A program made the translations under genes and the position numbers. Shown piece by piece: positions 1 through 9,134 of a DNA stretch of 64,000 bases; within the stretch, counting starts at the first letter, position 1; each line of letters begins with the position of its first letter. The notes beneath the pieces are model-generated. The model searched no databases and was not told where the DNA came from. It saw nothing but the letters and a program-made list of their open reading frames with translations. Origin of the DNA: Saprospiraceae bacterium (GTDB taxonomy: Bacteria > Bacteroidota > Bacteroidia > Chitinophagales > Saprospiraceae); NCBI GenBank assembly GCA_016715105.1, contig JADKBO010000006.1, positions 310,001 through 374,000 of the forward strand, in the 5' to 3' direction.

Positions 1-1585
1 TGCCACCTTTTGCTCCCCCAGATCGTTTCCATCTAGGGTTTCTGGTCATCTTACCTCTGGGAAAATCATGCATTCCAGACCAAGCCGACCATACACGACC
101 TTTTATTTCTGGATCAAATTCCAACCAATAACAGGTATTAACCCATTCAGCAGGTACGCCATTTACCGACCTATTCCATGTCATACCACCATCAAAAGAA
201 TTATGATATCCAATATCCGTATAACTGACGGCGATGTGATTTTTGTCAAAAGGGTCGAAATGTATGCCATAAGTAGTTGTGACATCCAGTCCAGAGCTTT
301 TGCAGGCATCACCCTCAGCACTACTGTATATGGCATTCCAATTTTTCCCGCCATCTGTAGTTTTCATTGACCGATACCAATCTGTGACGATGGCATGATC
401 TCCATTGTGAGGAGCTACTCCCACATCAATCAGTTGAATGAATTCACCACCAAATTCTTTTTTCACCCAAGCATCCGAAAGATTAGATGCATCCTGAGCA
501 TCTTGAACCCCATATTGACCAGAACCACCACCTGCTTTCCAAACCCAAGACCATGATTGGCCGCTGTTTTCAGATTTGAAAGCTCCGTACCAAATTGCTT
601 CCTTATTTGCTTCCCGAGTTTTGTACTGATTGCAAACCACATAAACATTGGCGGCGTCATATTCAGCACAAGCTAATTTCATAAAACTTGGGAGTTCTCC
701 AAAGGTCTTGTTTGCGATCGTGGCATCATTGTTATTTTGCCAGGTTTTGCCCAAATCGCCTGACGACCAAATCTCACTATGTAAAACTTCATAGACATTG
801 GGCTTATTTTCTGTGTTGTGGATGGCATAAAAAACCACCTCTTCCGAATTTTTCAACTCCCCTCCTGTAAAAGAATAAGAAGGAGTCATTGCCGATGGAT
901 AGGGCTTTTTGGAAAACGTACGTTCACGTTTGTTGAAAATGTGTAAAGACTCAGGTGTAAATATGTACACAAAGTCTTTTAATTGATGGCTATTGGTGTA
1001 GATGTTTTCAATACCAGTTTCTACCGATTGAGAAGTCCAATTTTCGCCACCATCAAAAGAATAACAGAAGAAAGAACCTTTGACAAAATAAATAACATTG
1101 GCATCTTGCGGATCCACTTTGATGGATTTTATATCCGGTTTAAATAAGGCCCATTTTGAGGTGTCCGTTGGTTCTATTAAATATTCAGCGTGATCGCCAG
1201 TATACTTGGTCGATTTAATTTCTGAGGCCTTTGGAAATAAAGCCTTCCAGTTTTTACCCCCGTCTTTGGATTGATATAAATAAGCTCCACCCATGTAGAT
1301 TGTGAGCGAATCGTTGGGATCGAATGCGAAACTTTGAGCATCTCCCACTACATTTTTGATATCGAAGCTTTTACCTCCATCAAAAGTGAGATAATTTCCC
1401 GTCATGTCACACTTGATGAATATTTGATTTACATCGTGGTAAGCATACGTTGGGATGAAAGTAGAACCACCACCTCCCGGACCAATCAAAGTCCATTTGG
1501 GTGCTGATGAAATGACACTTGGTTCTGTTTGAGGAGCGCATTGCAACAAAAAAAGCATAAAAAACGCGAAAATAATCCTGTTCAA
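1..1585 (-). CDS. Asp-box (BNR/sialidase-like) beta-propeller lipoprotein, C-terminus beyond window edge
   Basis: The reading frame is open from the left edge to about 1585, and the C-terminus lies outside the window. The N-terminus reads MNRIIFAFFMLFLLQC, a lipoprotein signal with Cys after LLQ. This requires a TTG start at 1585; the first ATG at 1558 would remove most of the hydrophobic segment. At least six Asp-box-like motifs are visible (SKDGGKNW, SFDGGENW, SENSGQSW, TDGGKNW, SFDGGMTW and a degenerate SSGDLGKTW). These mark sialidase, photosystem-stability and VPS10-like propellers. No enzymatic residues can be assigned, so it may be a glycoside hydrolase or a sugar-binding propeller anchored on the cell surface. 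It is divergent from the amino-sugar genes at 1862 onward and shares the paired GTAACTATT sites upstream. Confidence 0.8.
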   Translation of the reverse strand, partial: MNRIIFAFFMLFLLQCAPQTEPSVISSAPKWTLIGPGGGGSTFIPTYAYHDVNQIFIKCDMTGNYLTFDGGKSFDIKNVVGDAQSFAFDPNDSLTIYMGGAYLYQSKDGGKNWKALFPKASEIKSTKYTGDHAEYLIEPTDTSKWALFKPDIKSIKVDPQDANVIYFVKGSFFCYSFDGGENWTSQSVETGIENIYTNSHQLKDFVYIFTPESLHIFNKRERTFSKKPYPSAMTPSYSFTGGELKNSEEVVFYAIHNTENKPNVYEVLHSEIWSSGDLGKTWQNNNDATIANKTFGELPSFMKLACAEYDAANVYVVCNQYKTREANKEAIWYGAFKSENSGQSWSWVWKAGGGSGQYGVQDAQDASNLSDAWVKKEFGGEFIQLIDVGVAPHNGDHAIVTDWYRSMKTTDGGKNWNAIYSSAEGDACKSSGLDVTTTYGIHFDPFDKNHIAVSYTDIGYHNSFDGGMTWNRSVNGVPAEWVNTCYWLEFDPEIKGRVWSAWSGMHDFPRGKMTRNPRWKRSGGAKGG

Positions 1586-1600
1586 AGCTTTAGTTTTTTT

Positions 1601-1658
1601 GTAACTATTGAGAAATGTCTTTAATTTTTGATGCAAAAGCAAACACCTAAATAGTTAC
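1601..1658. promoter_or_regulatory. Paired inverted sites GTAACTATT ... AATAGTTAC
   Basis: GTAACTATT at 1601-1609 and its exact reverse complement at 1650-1658 lie in the divergent region, the nearer one 16 bases upstream of the propeller gene start. The same words recur at 11629-11643 and 18407-18460, each just before a gene of the same locus. The arrangement suggests an operator pair; the protein that binds is not known. Confidence 0.45.
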
Positions 1659-1768
1659 TTTTTTTATTGATAATGATATTCGGGGAGCAAAATACTAAAA
1701 GGTATTAAAAGATAAAATTAAATAATAGGAATTTATTGAAATTATTTTCTCTTTCGTTTCCTTTCTTT

Positions 1769-1776
1769 TATATTTG
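1769..1776 (+). promoter_or_regulatory. Candidate -7 box TATATTTG for the 1862-6555 gene set
   Basis: TATATTTG fits the Bacteroidetes -7 consensus TAnnTTTG and lies 86 bases before the first gene. No clear TTTG or TTG -33 element is seen at the usual distance, so the call is weak. Confidence 0.3.
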
Positions 1777-1861
1777 TTTTGTAATTTTAAAAAAAAGCAT
1801 ACAATAATTAACTTTATGTTTTCTAAAAGCCATTTTCCATTAATCACTTAATCGTAAGATT

Positions 1862-3196
1862 TTGAAACTGTATTTCCCATCACTTTTCATTTTGTTGATT
1901 TTCTTTATTGCTTGCGATTCAACTTCGAAGAAAAAGTCTAATATATCGGATCAAAAAGATGAACATTATTACCAAATTGATCGCTCGGTCTATTTTGATA
2001 AATTAGAAGGTTTTTGGCTTGCAGAATCTATTGCAAACTGGACGGGTCTCACCACAGAAATGGACAAAATAGGATACTCCACGAAAAATGGTCTAGGTGG
2101 AGGCTTTTATACTAGAGCAGACTGGGGAAAGGCTGATATTCCAAGTATTTGGGGCGGTACTAAAGATCAAAAAGTCATCGATTTTGTTCTGCTAGGGCAA
2201 GATAGTATTTGGGGTTCCGATGATGACACCGACATAGAATACATTTATCAGGAATTAACGACCAAAAGTGAAGATGTGGTTTTGAGCCCAGAACAAATCA
2301 AAAATGGCTGGCTAAAGCACATCAAAAAAGAAGAGGAAAATTTTCTGTGGGTTTCCAACCAAACTGCTTTTGATCTAATGCACAAAGGAATATTGCCTCC
2401 TCAAACCGGTCAAGAAGCTTTCAATAACTTTTATGAAATGATTGACGCGCAACTGACCACTGAAATTTTTGGGTTGTACGCACCTTTTCATCCTGAAATT
2501 GCGCTCAAACTGAGTCATTTGCCAATCAGAACCAGTGCCGATGGGAATGCGATTGATATTGCTGAGTTTTACGTGACAATGCATGCTCTGGCATCATTGG
2601 ATAGCACCTTCACAAATCTCAAAGAACAGACGGTCTGGATGGCAGAGCAGGCCTCAAAGCAATTGGCGCCCAACCAATATCCTGCAAAAATGTACCAATT
2701 CATCAAGAGCCTGTATGAACAAAAAATACCTTGGGAGGCTGCCAGAGATTCTTTGCACCAAAAATATCAGATTCGCAATGAGGATGGGTATGAATGGTCC
2801 AAAAAGGATAGTATTTGCCATGGTTGCATCGCTGCGGGAATTAATTTCGGTGCAAGTCTTGTCAGTCTGTTTTACGGTGAAGGCGATATCAAAGAAACCA
2901 TAAAGATTGGATCATTATGCGGTTGGGATTCTGATAATCCAACAGCTACATGGGGCGGACTTTTGGGTTTTATGATGGGTAAAAAGAAAATTGAAGAAGC
3001 ATTTGGAATGAAGTTTTCCAATATGTACAATATCCACCGCACTCGGATTGGATTTCCAAATAATGGCATAGATACTTTTGATCAAATGGCCGACAAAGGA
3101 CTTAAAATCGTAGATAAGGTAGTGGTACAAATGATGAAAGGAAAATTGGACACAACCAAAAATGTGTGGTTGATTCCTAAATCAAAAATAGAATAA
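1862..3196 (+). CDS. ADP-ribosylglycohydrolase-family lipoprotein
   Basis: 444 aa from a TTG start. MKLYFPSLFILLIFFIAC is a typical SPII signal, so the protein should be lipid-anchored outside the cytoplasm. The family metal ligands are recognisable: a DDDTD segment (counterpart of the TDDT motif), and CGWDSDNPTATWGG near the C-terminus (counterpart of GGDTDT). The N-terminal GD motif is replaced by an IANWTGLTTE segment. Members cleave N- or O-glycosidic bonds of ADP-ribose conjugates or related substrates. An exported version first in a set with a transporter, NagB and an amidohydrolase points to a glycoside or nucleoside-sugar substrate rather than dinitrogenase reductase. The family is fairly certain; the substrate is unknown. 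Confidence 0.8.
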   Translation: MKLYFPSLFILLIFFIACDSTSKKKSNISDQKDEHYYQIDRSVYFDKLEGFWLAESIANWTGLTTEMDKIGYSTKNGLGGGFYTRADWGKADIPSIWGGTKDQKVIDFVLLGQDSIWGSDDDTDIEYIYQELTTKSEDVVLSPEQIKNGWLKHIKKEEENFLWVSNQTAFDLMHKGILPPQTGQEAFNNFYEMIDAQLTTEIFGLYAPFHPEIALKLSHLPIRTSADGNAIDIAEFYVTMHALASLDSTFTNLKEQTVWMAEQASKQLAPNQYPAKMYQFIKSLYEQKIPWEAARDSLHQKYQIRNEDGYEWSKKDSICHGCIAAGINFGASLVSLFYGEGDIKETIKIGSLCGWDSDNPTATWGGLLGFMMGKKKIEEAFGMKFSNMYNIHRTRIGFPNNGIDTFDQMADKGLKIVDKVVVQMMKGKLDTTKNVWLIPKSKIE

Positions 3197-3244
3197 ACCG
3201 GATTAATTTTCTTCACTATATGGATTTGTCTTAAAAAAATTAAT

Positions 3245-4483
3245 ATGAGTTCTTTTTACAAAAAATTTGCCATTGGTCTCGCGGCAGTTGGCCCAGGTTT
3301 ATTCCTGATAGGGTACAATATTGGTACAGGATCGGTAACCACCATGGCTCAAACAGGGGCTAATCACGGTATGTCTTTATTTTGGGCATTGATCCTGTCT
3401 TGCGTTTTTACATACGTACTCATGGTCACTTACGGTAGAATGGCATTGGTAACTGGTAAAACTGCCCTCCAAGCAGTAAAAACCGAATTTAAATATGGCT
3501 GGATTTTGGCTTTATACATATTAATTGCCATCGTCATTGGAGAATTATTGGCCATCATAGGAGTCATGGGCATTGTGGCTGATTTAGTTCAGGAAGGTCT
3601 CAGAATGGCCACTGGGTCTACCTACAGCAGAGGCGGTATCATCTTTGTACTTTCTTGCGCCATGTATTATTTAATATGGAAGGGTAAATACAAGCAATTC
3701 GAAAAAGTATTGACTGTTTTCGTGATCTTAATGGCATTCAGTTTTTTTGTTGTTTTCATCTTATTGAAACCTGATTTAAAAGAAATTTTTTTAGGAATGA
3801 TTCCCAACTTCGATTTCCAACCGGGAAGTTTTGGACTCATAGCAGCGATTGCAGGTACTACTTGTTCGGCAGCTGTCTTCATTGTAAGAAGTACCGTTGT
3901 ATTAGAAAAAGGATGGACCAAAAATGACATTCCCCTTGAAAAAAAGGATTCCTTTGTTTCGGCTTCGATGATGCTTTTCTTGAGTGCTATGGTCATGGCT
4001 GTGGCTGCGGGAACCTTACATCCAAAAGGAATTTCCATCAATAACACCATCGATATGGTTCATCTTTTTGAACCCCTTGGAGGCAAAATAGCTGTTTTGA
4101 TTTTTATCATAGGAGTTGCCAGTGCTGGTCTATCAACCATTTTCCCAATAGTTCTAATTGCGCCTTGGTTGATCTCTGATTATACTGGAAAGCCCAGAGA
4201 CCTCAAATCACCGCTCTTTAGAATTTTGATTTTCATTGGATTTTTGTTTGCCTTTGGTTCTGTTTTCCTTACACAAAGACCTCCCGCGTTGATGATTTTT
4301 TCTCAGGCTTTTCAAGCATGCATTTTACCTGCTGTAGCCATTCCTGCAGCCATCATGATCTCCAATAGATCCAATATGAAAGAATATGCTGCCAGCATGA
4401 AGCTAAAAATAGGATTATGGGCTGTGATACTTTTTTCTTTTGTGACTACTTGGTTTGCCATCGTTGAACTTCTTAAACTCTAA
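3245..4483 (+). CDS. Nramp-fold membrane transporter without the canonical metal-site motifs
   Basis: 412 aa with about 11 hydrophobic segments. The start (GPGLFLIGYNIGTGSVTTM) aligns with TM1 of Nramp/MntH proteins, but the DPGN metal motif reads NIGTGS. The TM6 MPH motif is also absent; the segment reads IAGTTCSAAVFIVRS. In characterised Nramps these residues bind Mn or Fe, so a transition metal is an unlikely substrate. It follows the glycohydrolase gene by 48 bases and is 11 bases before nagB. I infer an organic substrate, perhaps an amino sugar, or Mg as in some Nramp relatives. The fold is well supported; the substrate is open. Confidence 0.75.
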   Translation: MSSFYKKFAIGLAAVGPGLFLIGYNIGTGSVTTMAQTGANHGMSLFWALILSCVFTYVLMVTYGRMALVTGKTALQAVKTEFKYGWILALYILIAIVIGELLAIIGVMGIVADLVQEGLRMATGSTYSRGGIIFVLSCAMYYLIWKGKYKQFEKVLTVFVILMAFSFFVVFILLKPDLKEIFLGMIPNFDFQPGSFGLIAAIAGTTCSAAVFIVRSTVVLEKGWTKNDIPLEKKDSFVSASMMLFLSAMVMAVAAGTLHPKGISINNTIDMVHLFEPLGGKIAVLIFIIGVASAGLSTIFPIVLIAPWLISDYTGKPRDLKSPLFRILIFIGFLFAFGSVFLTQRPPALMIFSQAFQACILPAVAIPAAIMISNRSNMKEYAASMKLKIGLWAVILFSFVTTWFAIVELLKL

Positions 4484-4494
4484 AATAAATTTTT

Positions 4495-5253
4495 ATGATT
4501 ACAAAACTATCTCTGCAAGTGTATAACTGTGGTGTAAAAACATCATTGGGTGCAAATGCTGGAAAATGTGCCGCTGATTATATCAAAAAAGCCATACTGA
4601 AAAAAGGACAAGCAAATATCATCATGGCTACTGGAACAGCTCAATATGAAACGCTCAAAGTTTTGATTGACGACCAAGAAATTGATTGGTCAAAAGTGGT
4701 GATGTTTCATTTAGACGAATACATTGGTATTGGAGCAGACCACAAAGCAAGTTTTCGTAAATTTTTGACAGAACGGTTTCTGGATTTTGTACCACCCCTC
4801 AAAAAAACACACCTAATCAATGGCTTTGACGATGTAGACGCAGAACTAGATTATCTCAATCAGGAAATAGTAAAATATCCCATAGATTTAGCTTTGATCG
4901 GCATCGGGGAAAATGGTCATTTGGCTTTCAATGATCCACCTGCAGATTTTGAAACCGATGTGCCATTTATAAAAGTACAACTAGACGAAGCTTGCAGAAC
5001 GCAGCAAGTCAAAGAAGGTTGGTTTCCTGACATGGAAGCAGTGCCAACACATGCGGTAAGTATGTCCATCAAACACATGCTCAAGTCAACGGCCATTGTG
5101 GCATCCATACCTGATTTCAGAAAGGCAGAACCGGTTTACAACACTATTTTCCAAGCCATTGACCCTCAATATCCTTCTACGATGCTGAGGTTACACCGCG
5201 ACTGCCATTTATTTTTGGATGGTGAATCTTCTAGTTTGATCCCCAATTATTGA
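4495..5253 (+). CDS. nagB: Glucosamine-6-phosphate deaminase
   Basis: 252 aa, close to the usual NagB length. It converts GlcN-6-P to fructose-6-P plus ammonia in the cytoplasm. Signature segments are FHLDEYIGIG (residues 71-80, general base Asp74) and GIGENGHLAFNDPP (136-149, His142). The gene starts 11 bases after the transporter stop, so the two are probably co-transcribed. A GC-rich hairpin follows 35 bases after its stop. Some family members are lactonases or tagatose-6-P-forming isomerases, but the active-site motifs fit NagB well. Confidence 0.92.
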   Translation: MITKLSLQVYNCGVKTSLGANAGKCAADYIKKAILKKGQANIIMATGTAQYETLKVLIDDQEIDWSKVVMFHLDEYIGIGADHKASFRKFLTERFLDFVPPLKKTHLINGFDDVDAELDYLNQEIVKYPIDLALIGIGENGHLAFNDPPADFETDVPFIKVQLDEACRTQQVKEGWFPDMEAVPTHAVSMSIKHMLKSTAIVASIPDFRKAEPVYNTIFQAIDPQYPSTMLRLHRDCHLFLDGESSSLIPNY

Positions 5254-5288
5254 TTGGCATAAACAGAACAAACAAGGATTTCTTTATA

Positions 5289-5314
5289 GATGAGCGGGTG
5301 AGAACCTGCTCATC
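5289..5314 (+). terminator. Hairpin between nagB and the amidohydrolase gene
   Basis: GATGAGCGGGT (5289-5299) pairs with ACCTGCTCATC (5304-5314) across a 4-base loop, with one G-T pair. Only a short T run follows, so it may be a weak terminator or an mRNA-processing hairpin. TATTTTTG at 5328-5335 just after it fits the -7 box, so the next gene may have its own promoter. Confidence 0.5.
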
Positions 5315-5370
5315 ATTTGATTGATCATATTTTTGTTTGTAACTTTATCAATCAAGAAAAAATTGAAAAA

Positions 5371-6555
5371 GTGCTTCAAGAAAAAATCAAAGCAAAATCC
5401 AAAGAAATTTGTGCCAACGTAATCCAAAACCGCAGACATTTACACCAGCATCCAGAATTATCCTTTCAAGAATTTCAAACTTCTGCTTACATCAAAGCTA
5501 GGCTCGACGACATGGGAATTTCATGGCAGCCCATGGCCAATACTGGAATTGTCGCAATATTATCTGGGGAGAAACCCTCCGATCGCATCATTGCCCTAAG
5601 AGCTGACATTGATGCATTACCAATTGTAGAAACAAACGATTTACCTTATAAATCCGAAAGTGAAGGTGTCATGCACGCCTGTGGCCACGATGCTCACACC
5701 GCTTCCTTGCTGGGTGTCATTGAAGTTTTGCAATCCATAAAAGCAGACTTTGGTGGAACCATCAAATTTATTTTCCAACCAGGTGAAGAAAAATTACCAG
5801 GTGGTGCAAGCATCATGATTCATGAAGGAGTCCTCGACAACCCAAAACCCGATTTTGTCATCGGTCAACACGTTATGCCATCCCTGCCTTGTGGAAAAAT
5901 AGCCACTAGAAAAGGTAAGTTTATGGCTTCCATGGATGAAATTCTCATGACCGTGAAGGGAAAAGGCGGACATGGTGCACAGCCTCATATGCTCATTGAT
6001 CCAGTATTGATTGCCTCACACATCATTGTAAGTTTGCAACAAGTCGTAAGTCGTATGGTAGATCCCACAGAACCAAGTGTATTGTCATTTGGTAAAGTAA
6101 TTGCAAATGGCGCTATCAATGTCATTCCAGACGAGGTGTATATGGAAGGTACATTCAGAGCGATGAATGAGTCCTGGAGAACATTCGCTTTGGATAAAAT
6201 TGAGTTTATGGCCAAGTCGATTGCAGAAAGTATGGGTGGAAGTTGCGAGGTGAAAATCACTAGAGGATATCCATGTTTATTTAATTCAGAAGACTTGACT
6301 GAACGGGTAATAGAAATTGCTCAATCTTATCTGGGCATTGATCAGGTTGTGGAACAAGACATGTGGATGGCTGCAGAAGATTTTGCCTATTATTCACAGA
6401 ATTCAGATGCCTGCTTTTATTTATTGGGAGTAGGAAATGTTGAAAAGGGCATTCAATCAGGGCTACATACTCCAGATTTTAAAATTGATGAAGATGCCTT
6501 GATCCATAGCACCGGTTTGATGGCTTATGTGGCCGTGAAAATATTGGCAAATTAA
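5371..6555 (+). CDS. M20-family amidohydrolase (aminoacylase/hippurate hydrolase type)
   Basis: About 395 aa from GTG at 5371. The frame is open to TTG at 5317, but that start abuts the hairpin, while the GTG start gives MLQEKIKAKSKEI, the usual beginning of this family. Metal-binding motifs are MHACGHDAHTASLLG, FQPGEEKLPGG, the AAEDFAYY segment and GLHTPDF near the end. It hydrolyses N-acyl amino acids or related amides with a binuclear metal centre in the cytoplasm. Next to nagB it could remove acyl groups from an amino sugar or its amino-acid conjugate; that substrate is inferred. The family is clear. Confidence 0.88.
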   Translation: MLQEKIKAKSKEICANVIQNRRHLHQHPELSFQEFQTSAYIKARLDDMGISWQPMANTGIVAILSGEKPSDRIIALRADIDALPIVETNDLPYKSESEGVMHACGHDAHTASLLGVIEVLQSIKADFGGTIKFIFQPGEEKLPGGASIMIHEGVLDNPKPDFVIGQHVMPSLPCGKIATRKGKFMASMDEILMTVKGKGGHGAQPHMLIDPVLIASHIIVSLQQVVSRMVDPTEPSVLSFGKVIANGAINVIPDEVYMEGTFRAMNESWRTFALDKIEFMAKSIAESMGGSCEVKITRGYPCLFNSEDLTERVIEIAQSYLGIDQVVEQDMWMAAEDFAYYSQNSDACFYLLGVGNVEKGIQSGLHTPDFKIDEDALIHSTGLMAYVAVKILAN

Positions 6556-6679
6556 AGCTTTAAAATTAAAATCAACTTTCACATTCTGATCAGGGACGTA
6601 GGTGTGGAAAGGTGCGAAAGATTATACCAAATAAATTATAACATTTATTTATTTTTGTATTTCTCCCAAAATCAAAAAT

Positions 6680-8506
6680 ATGCGCTGGTGTATTTTCTAC
6701 TTCCTGTTTCTCCTGAATACCAATTGGCTCACGGCCCAAATTGATTCATTATGCACTGGAAACTTAGGAGAAAATATTTTTCTGAATGGTTCTTTGGGTC
6801 GAGGTAATACTTTGACTTTAGAAAATGATCCTATGATCGCCCCGGGATATCAATACCTGCCATACTTGCCCAATGATGGTCAATACACCATTACACAAAA
6901 TGTAGAAGACCTCTTTCCTCCGCAAACGTGGATCAATGTGATTGATGCAGGTGGAGATAGCTTGGGATATTTTTTAATTTTCAATGCATCCTACGAGCCT
7001 GGGATTTTTTATGAACAAGTAGTCACTGGTCTGTGTCCCAATACCTTATACGAATTTTCTGTAGAAGTTGTCAATCTCATAGCCTTGGAAGTCAGCGATC
7101 ACATTGATCCAAATCTTACTTTTTATTTGGACACTATGGAAGTTTATTCAACAGGTAATGTACCAAGATCAGAGCACTGGGAAAAATATGGCCTTTCTTT
7201 TACAACTGGTCCTAACCAAACTAGCGTTACCTTATCTGTGAGAAACAATGCACCTGGTGGTGCAGGTAATGACCTTGCAATGGACAACATTTCTTTTAGA
7301 CCTTGTGTGCCTGGAACCAGTATAACATCTTCTGATGTAGACATGCAATACACTTGCCCTAAAGACACCAATATTATTATTTCAGCATCAATCCCCAGTG
7401 GATGGAATATCAAATGGCAATTTTCAACGGATAGCGTTACTTGGGTTGATTATTTAAATGATGTGACGACATTTCAATTTGATCAGTTAGACTTGGGAGA
7501 TCACTTTTACAGATATTTGGTTGTCAAACAAAGGGCCGATTTTGCGAATGATAAGTGCGTGGCAATTTCGGATGTGGTGCAGGTGAATGTGGTGCAAAAA
7601 GTGATATTGCAATATGATACGATTTGCTTTGGTAAATCATTGAGATTGGGCACCCAAATCTTGACAGCTTCTGGCACCTATTTAGACACTTTATTCAATG
7701 CGAATGTGAATGGTTGCGACTCTATCATAGAAGAACACCTTTTGGTTTTGGGAAATCCTGCTATTTCCATTTCCCCTATGATTGTACAACCCAAATGTTT
7801 TGGTGAAGAGGGTAAATTGGAAGTGATGACGAGCGGTAATTTCCCGCCTTTCAAATATGAAGTGATAAATGCTCAGTTTGATTTGGTAAATGGCACAAAC
7901 TTCCCCTCAGGAAATTATACCATTATTGCTAAGGATGTACATGGTTGTGCAGACTCAATGGATTTTGCAATCATTTCACCACCTGAATTCCGTGTCGAAA
8001 TAGGCCCCGATACCACCATCAATCTTGGTGATACCCTTTTACTTTCGATCTTCACTACCGATGCTATTGAAAGTTTGGAGTGGCAACCAGCTACTTTTGT
8101 TACTTGTCCAACTTGCCCGGAAACATTGGCAAATCCTAGTGAAGAAACCACCTTTAGTTTGGTCGCAATCAATGAATTTGGTTGCGAAGCTACAGATGAG
8201 AAAACCGTAATAGTCAATCGTCGTGTGACAAAAGCTTACACACCCAACATCATTGCTCTCCAATCTAAAGATGATAACAACTTATTTTCAATCTCGTTGG
8301 ACCAAGGAGCAGAATCTGAAATCTCTTTGTTGTTGATATACGACAGATTTGGCAACAACGTCTATCGCTCAACACAAGAATTTTCTTGGGATGGTCACTT
8401 CAACGGGCAACCAGCGGAAACGGGTGTGTACACTTATTTGGTAGAGTTCACATTCGGCAATGGTGTAAAAGAAGTTGCAACCGGTAATTTTACTCTGGTT
8501 AAATGA
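6680..8506 (+). CDS. Secreted protein with T9SS type B (gliding-motility-associated) C-terminal domain
   Basis: 608 aa with signal peptide MRWCIFYFLFLLNTNWLTAQ. The N-terminal third resembles a carbohydrate-binding or discoidin-like beta-sandwich (RNNAPGGAGNDLAMDNISFRPC is its end). It is followed by SprB-like and Ig-like segments and, from about residue 520, a C-terminal sorting domain with LLIYDRFGNNVYRS and SWDGHFNGQPAETGVYTYLVEF. That domain is the type B signal for the type IX secretion system. The product is expected on the cell surface or secreted. A -7-like TATTTTTG lies at 6650-6657. The exact role is unknown; an adhesin or matrix protein is likely. Confidence 0.85.
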   Translation: MRWCIFYFLFLLNTNWLTAQIDSLCTGNLGENIFLNGSLGRGNTLTLENDPMIAPGYQYLPYLPNDGQYTITQNVEDLFPPQTWINVIDAGGDSLGYFLIFNASYEPGIFYEQVVTGLCPNTLYEFSVEVVNLIALEVSDHIDPNLTFYLDTMEVYSTGNVPRSEHWEKYGLSFTTGPNQTSVTLSVRNNAPGGAGNDLAMDNISFRPCVPGTSITSSDVDMQYTCPKDTNIIISASIPSGWNIKWQFSTDSVTWVDYLNDVTTFQFDQLDLGDHFYRYLVVKQRADFANDKCVAISDVVQVNVVQKVILQYDTICFGKSLRLGTQILTASGTYLDTLFNANVNGCDSIIEEHLLVLGNPAISISPMIVQPKCFGEEGKLEVMTSGNFPPFKYEVINAQFDLVNGTNFPSGNYTIIAKDVHGCADSMDFAIISPPEFRVEIGPDTTINLGDTLLLSIFTTDAIESLEWQPATFVTCPTCPETLANPSEETTFSLVAINEFGCEATDEKTVIVNRRVTKAYTPNIIALQSKDDNNLFSISLDQGAESEISLLLIYDRFGNNVYRSTQEFSWDGHFNGQPAETGVYTYLVEFTFGNGVKEVATGNFTLVK

Positions 8507-9134
8507 TATTCAATTCCTCCCTGCTTTTGAAAGGGGGGCAATGCCTGCGGCGCAATGGGAGTTCAATGGAGTTCAATCATTTCAATGAGAGTTCAATAGA
8601 GTTCAATGTCATACGAACGCAATTGGCTGCGCCAGCAATTCCCTGCAGCTTGTCTCTGCTTTTGAAAGGGGGAGAAATGCCTATGGCGCAATGGGAGTTC
8701 AATCATTTCAATGGGAGTTCAATAGAGTTCAATGTCCTTCGGACGCAATTGGCTGCGCCAGCAATTCCCTGCGGGGCAATGTCCTTCGGACGCAATGTGA
8801 ATTCAATGCCTGCAGCGCAATGGGCAATTCCCTGCGGGGCTATGTCCTTCGGACGCAATGGGAGTGAAATCTATAGTACAAATTCGATCGCTGAAAACTG
8901 CTAGTGAAAACAAAAACTCATGGCTCGAAACTCGAAGCCGGTGGCTCGAAGCAGTGTTCAATGTCTTTCGACCGCAAATGGCTGCGCCAGCAATTCCGTG
9001 AGGGGCAATGTCATGCGGAGGCAATGGGCTACGGCGCAATGGGAGTTCAATGGAGTTCAATCATTCCAATTGTAGTTTAATTAAAATTATAAATTTGACC
9101 ACTGATAAATAAAATATAAATTAGTTTTTTACAA
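8507..9134. repeat. Non-coding array of mini-hairpins joined by GCAAT
   Basis: Most of this 628-base gap is a mosaic of very short hairpins with 3-4 bp stems and 3-4 base loops, each followed by GCAAT. Examples are GTCCTTCGGAC (8734, 8781, 8844), TGGCTGCGCCA (8624, 8750, 8979), CCCTGCGGG (8767, 8830), GCCTGCGGC (8543) and GCCTATGGC (8679). They are interspersed with GGAGTTCAAT words. The stems differ in sequence but remain paired. An open frame crosses part of it, but its translation is only repeats, so I do not call a gene. From 9060 to 9134 the sequence is plain AT-rich. Confidence 0.75.

Noticed and set aside
5317..5370. Longer N-terminus for the M20 amidohydrolase from TTG 5317
   Set aside because: The extra residues do not resemble the family, and the start lies immediately after a hairpin; GTG 5371 gives the usual beginning.
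8503..8904. 133-codon open frame after the T9SS gene
   Set aside because: Its translation is only the low-complexity repeats of the mini-hairpin array (SSIEFNVIRTQLAAPAIPC twice) with no fold-like pattern.
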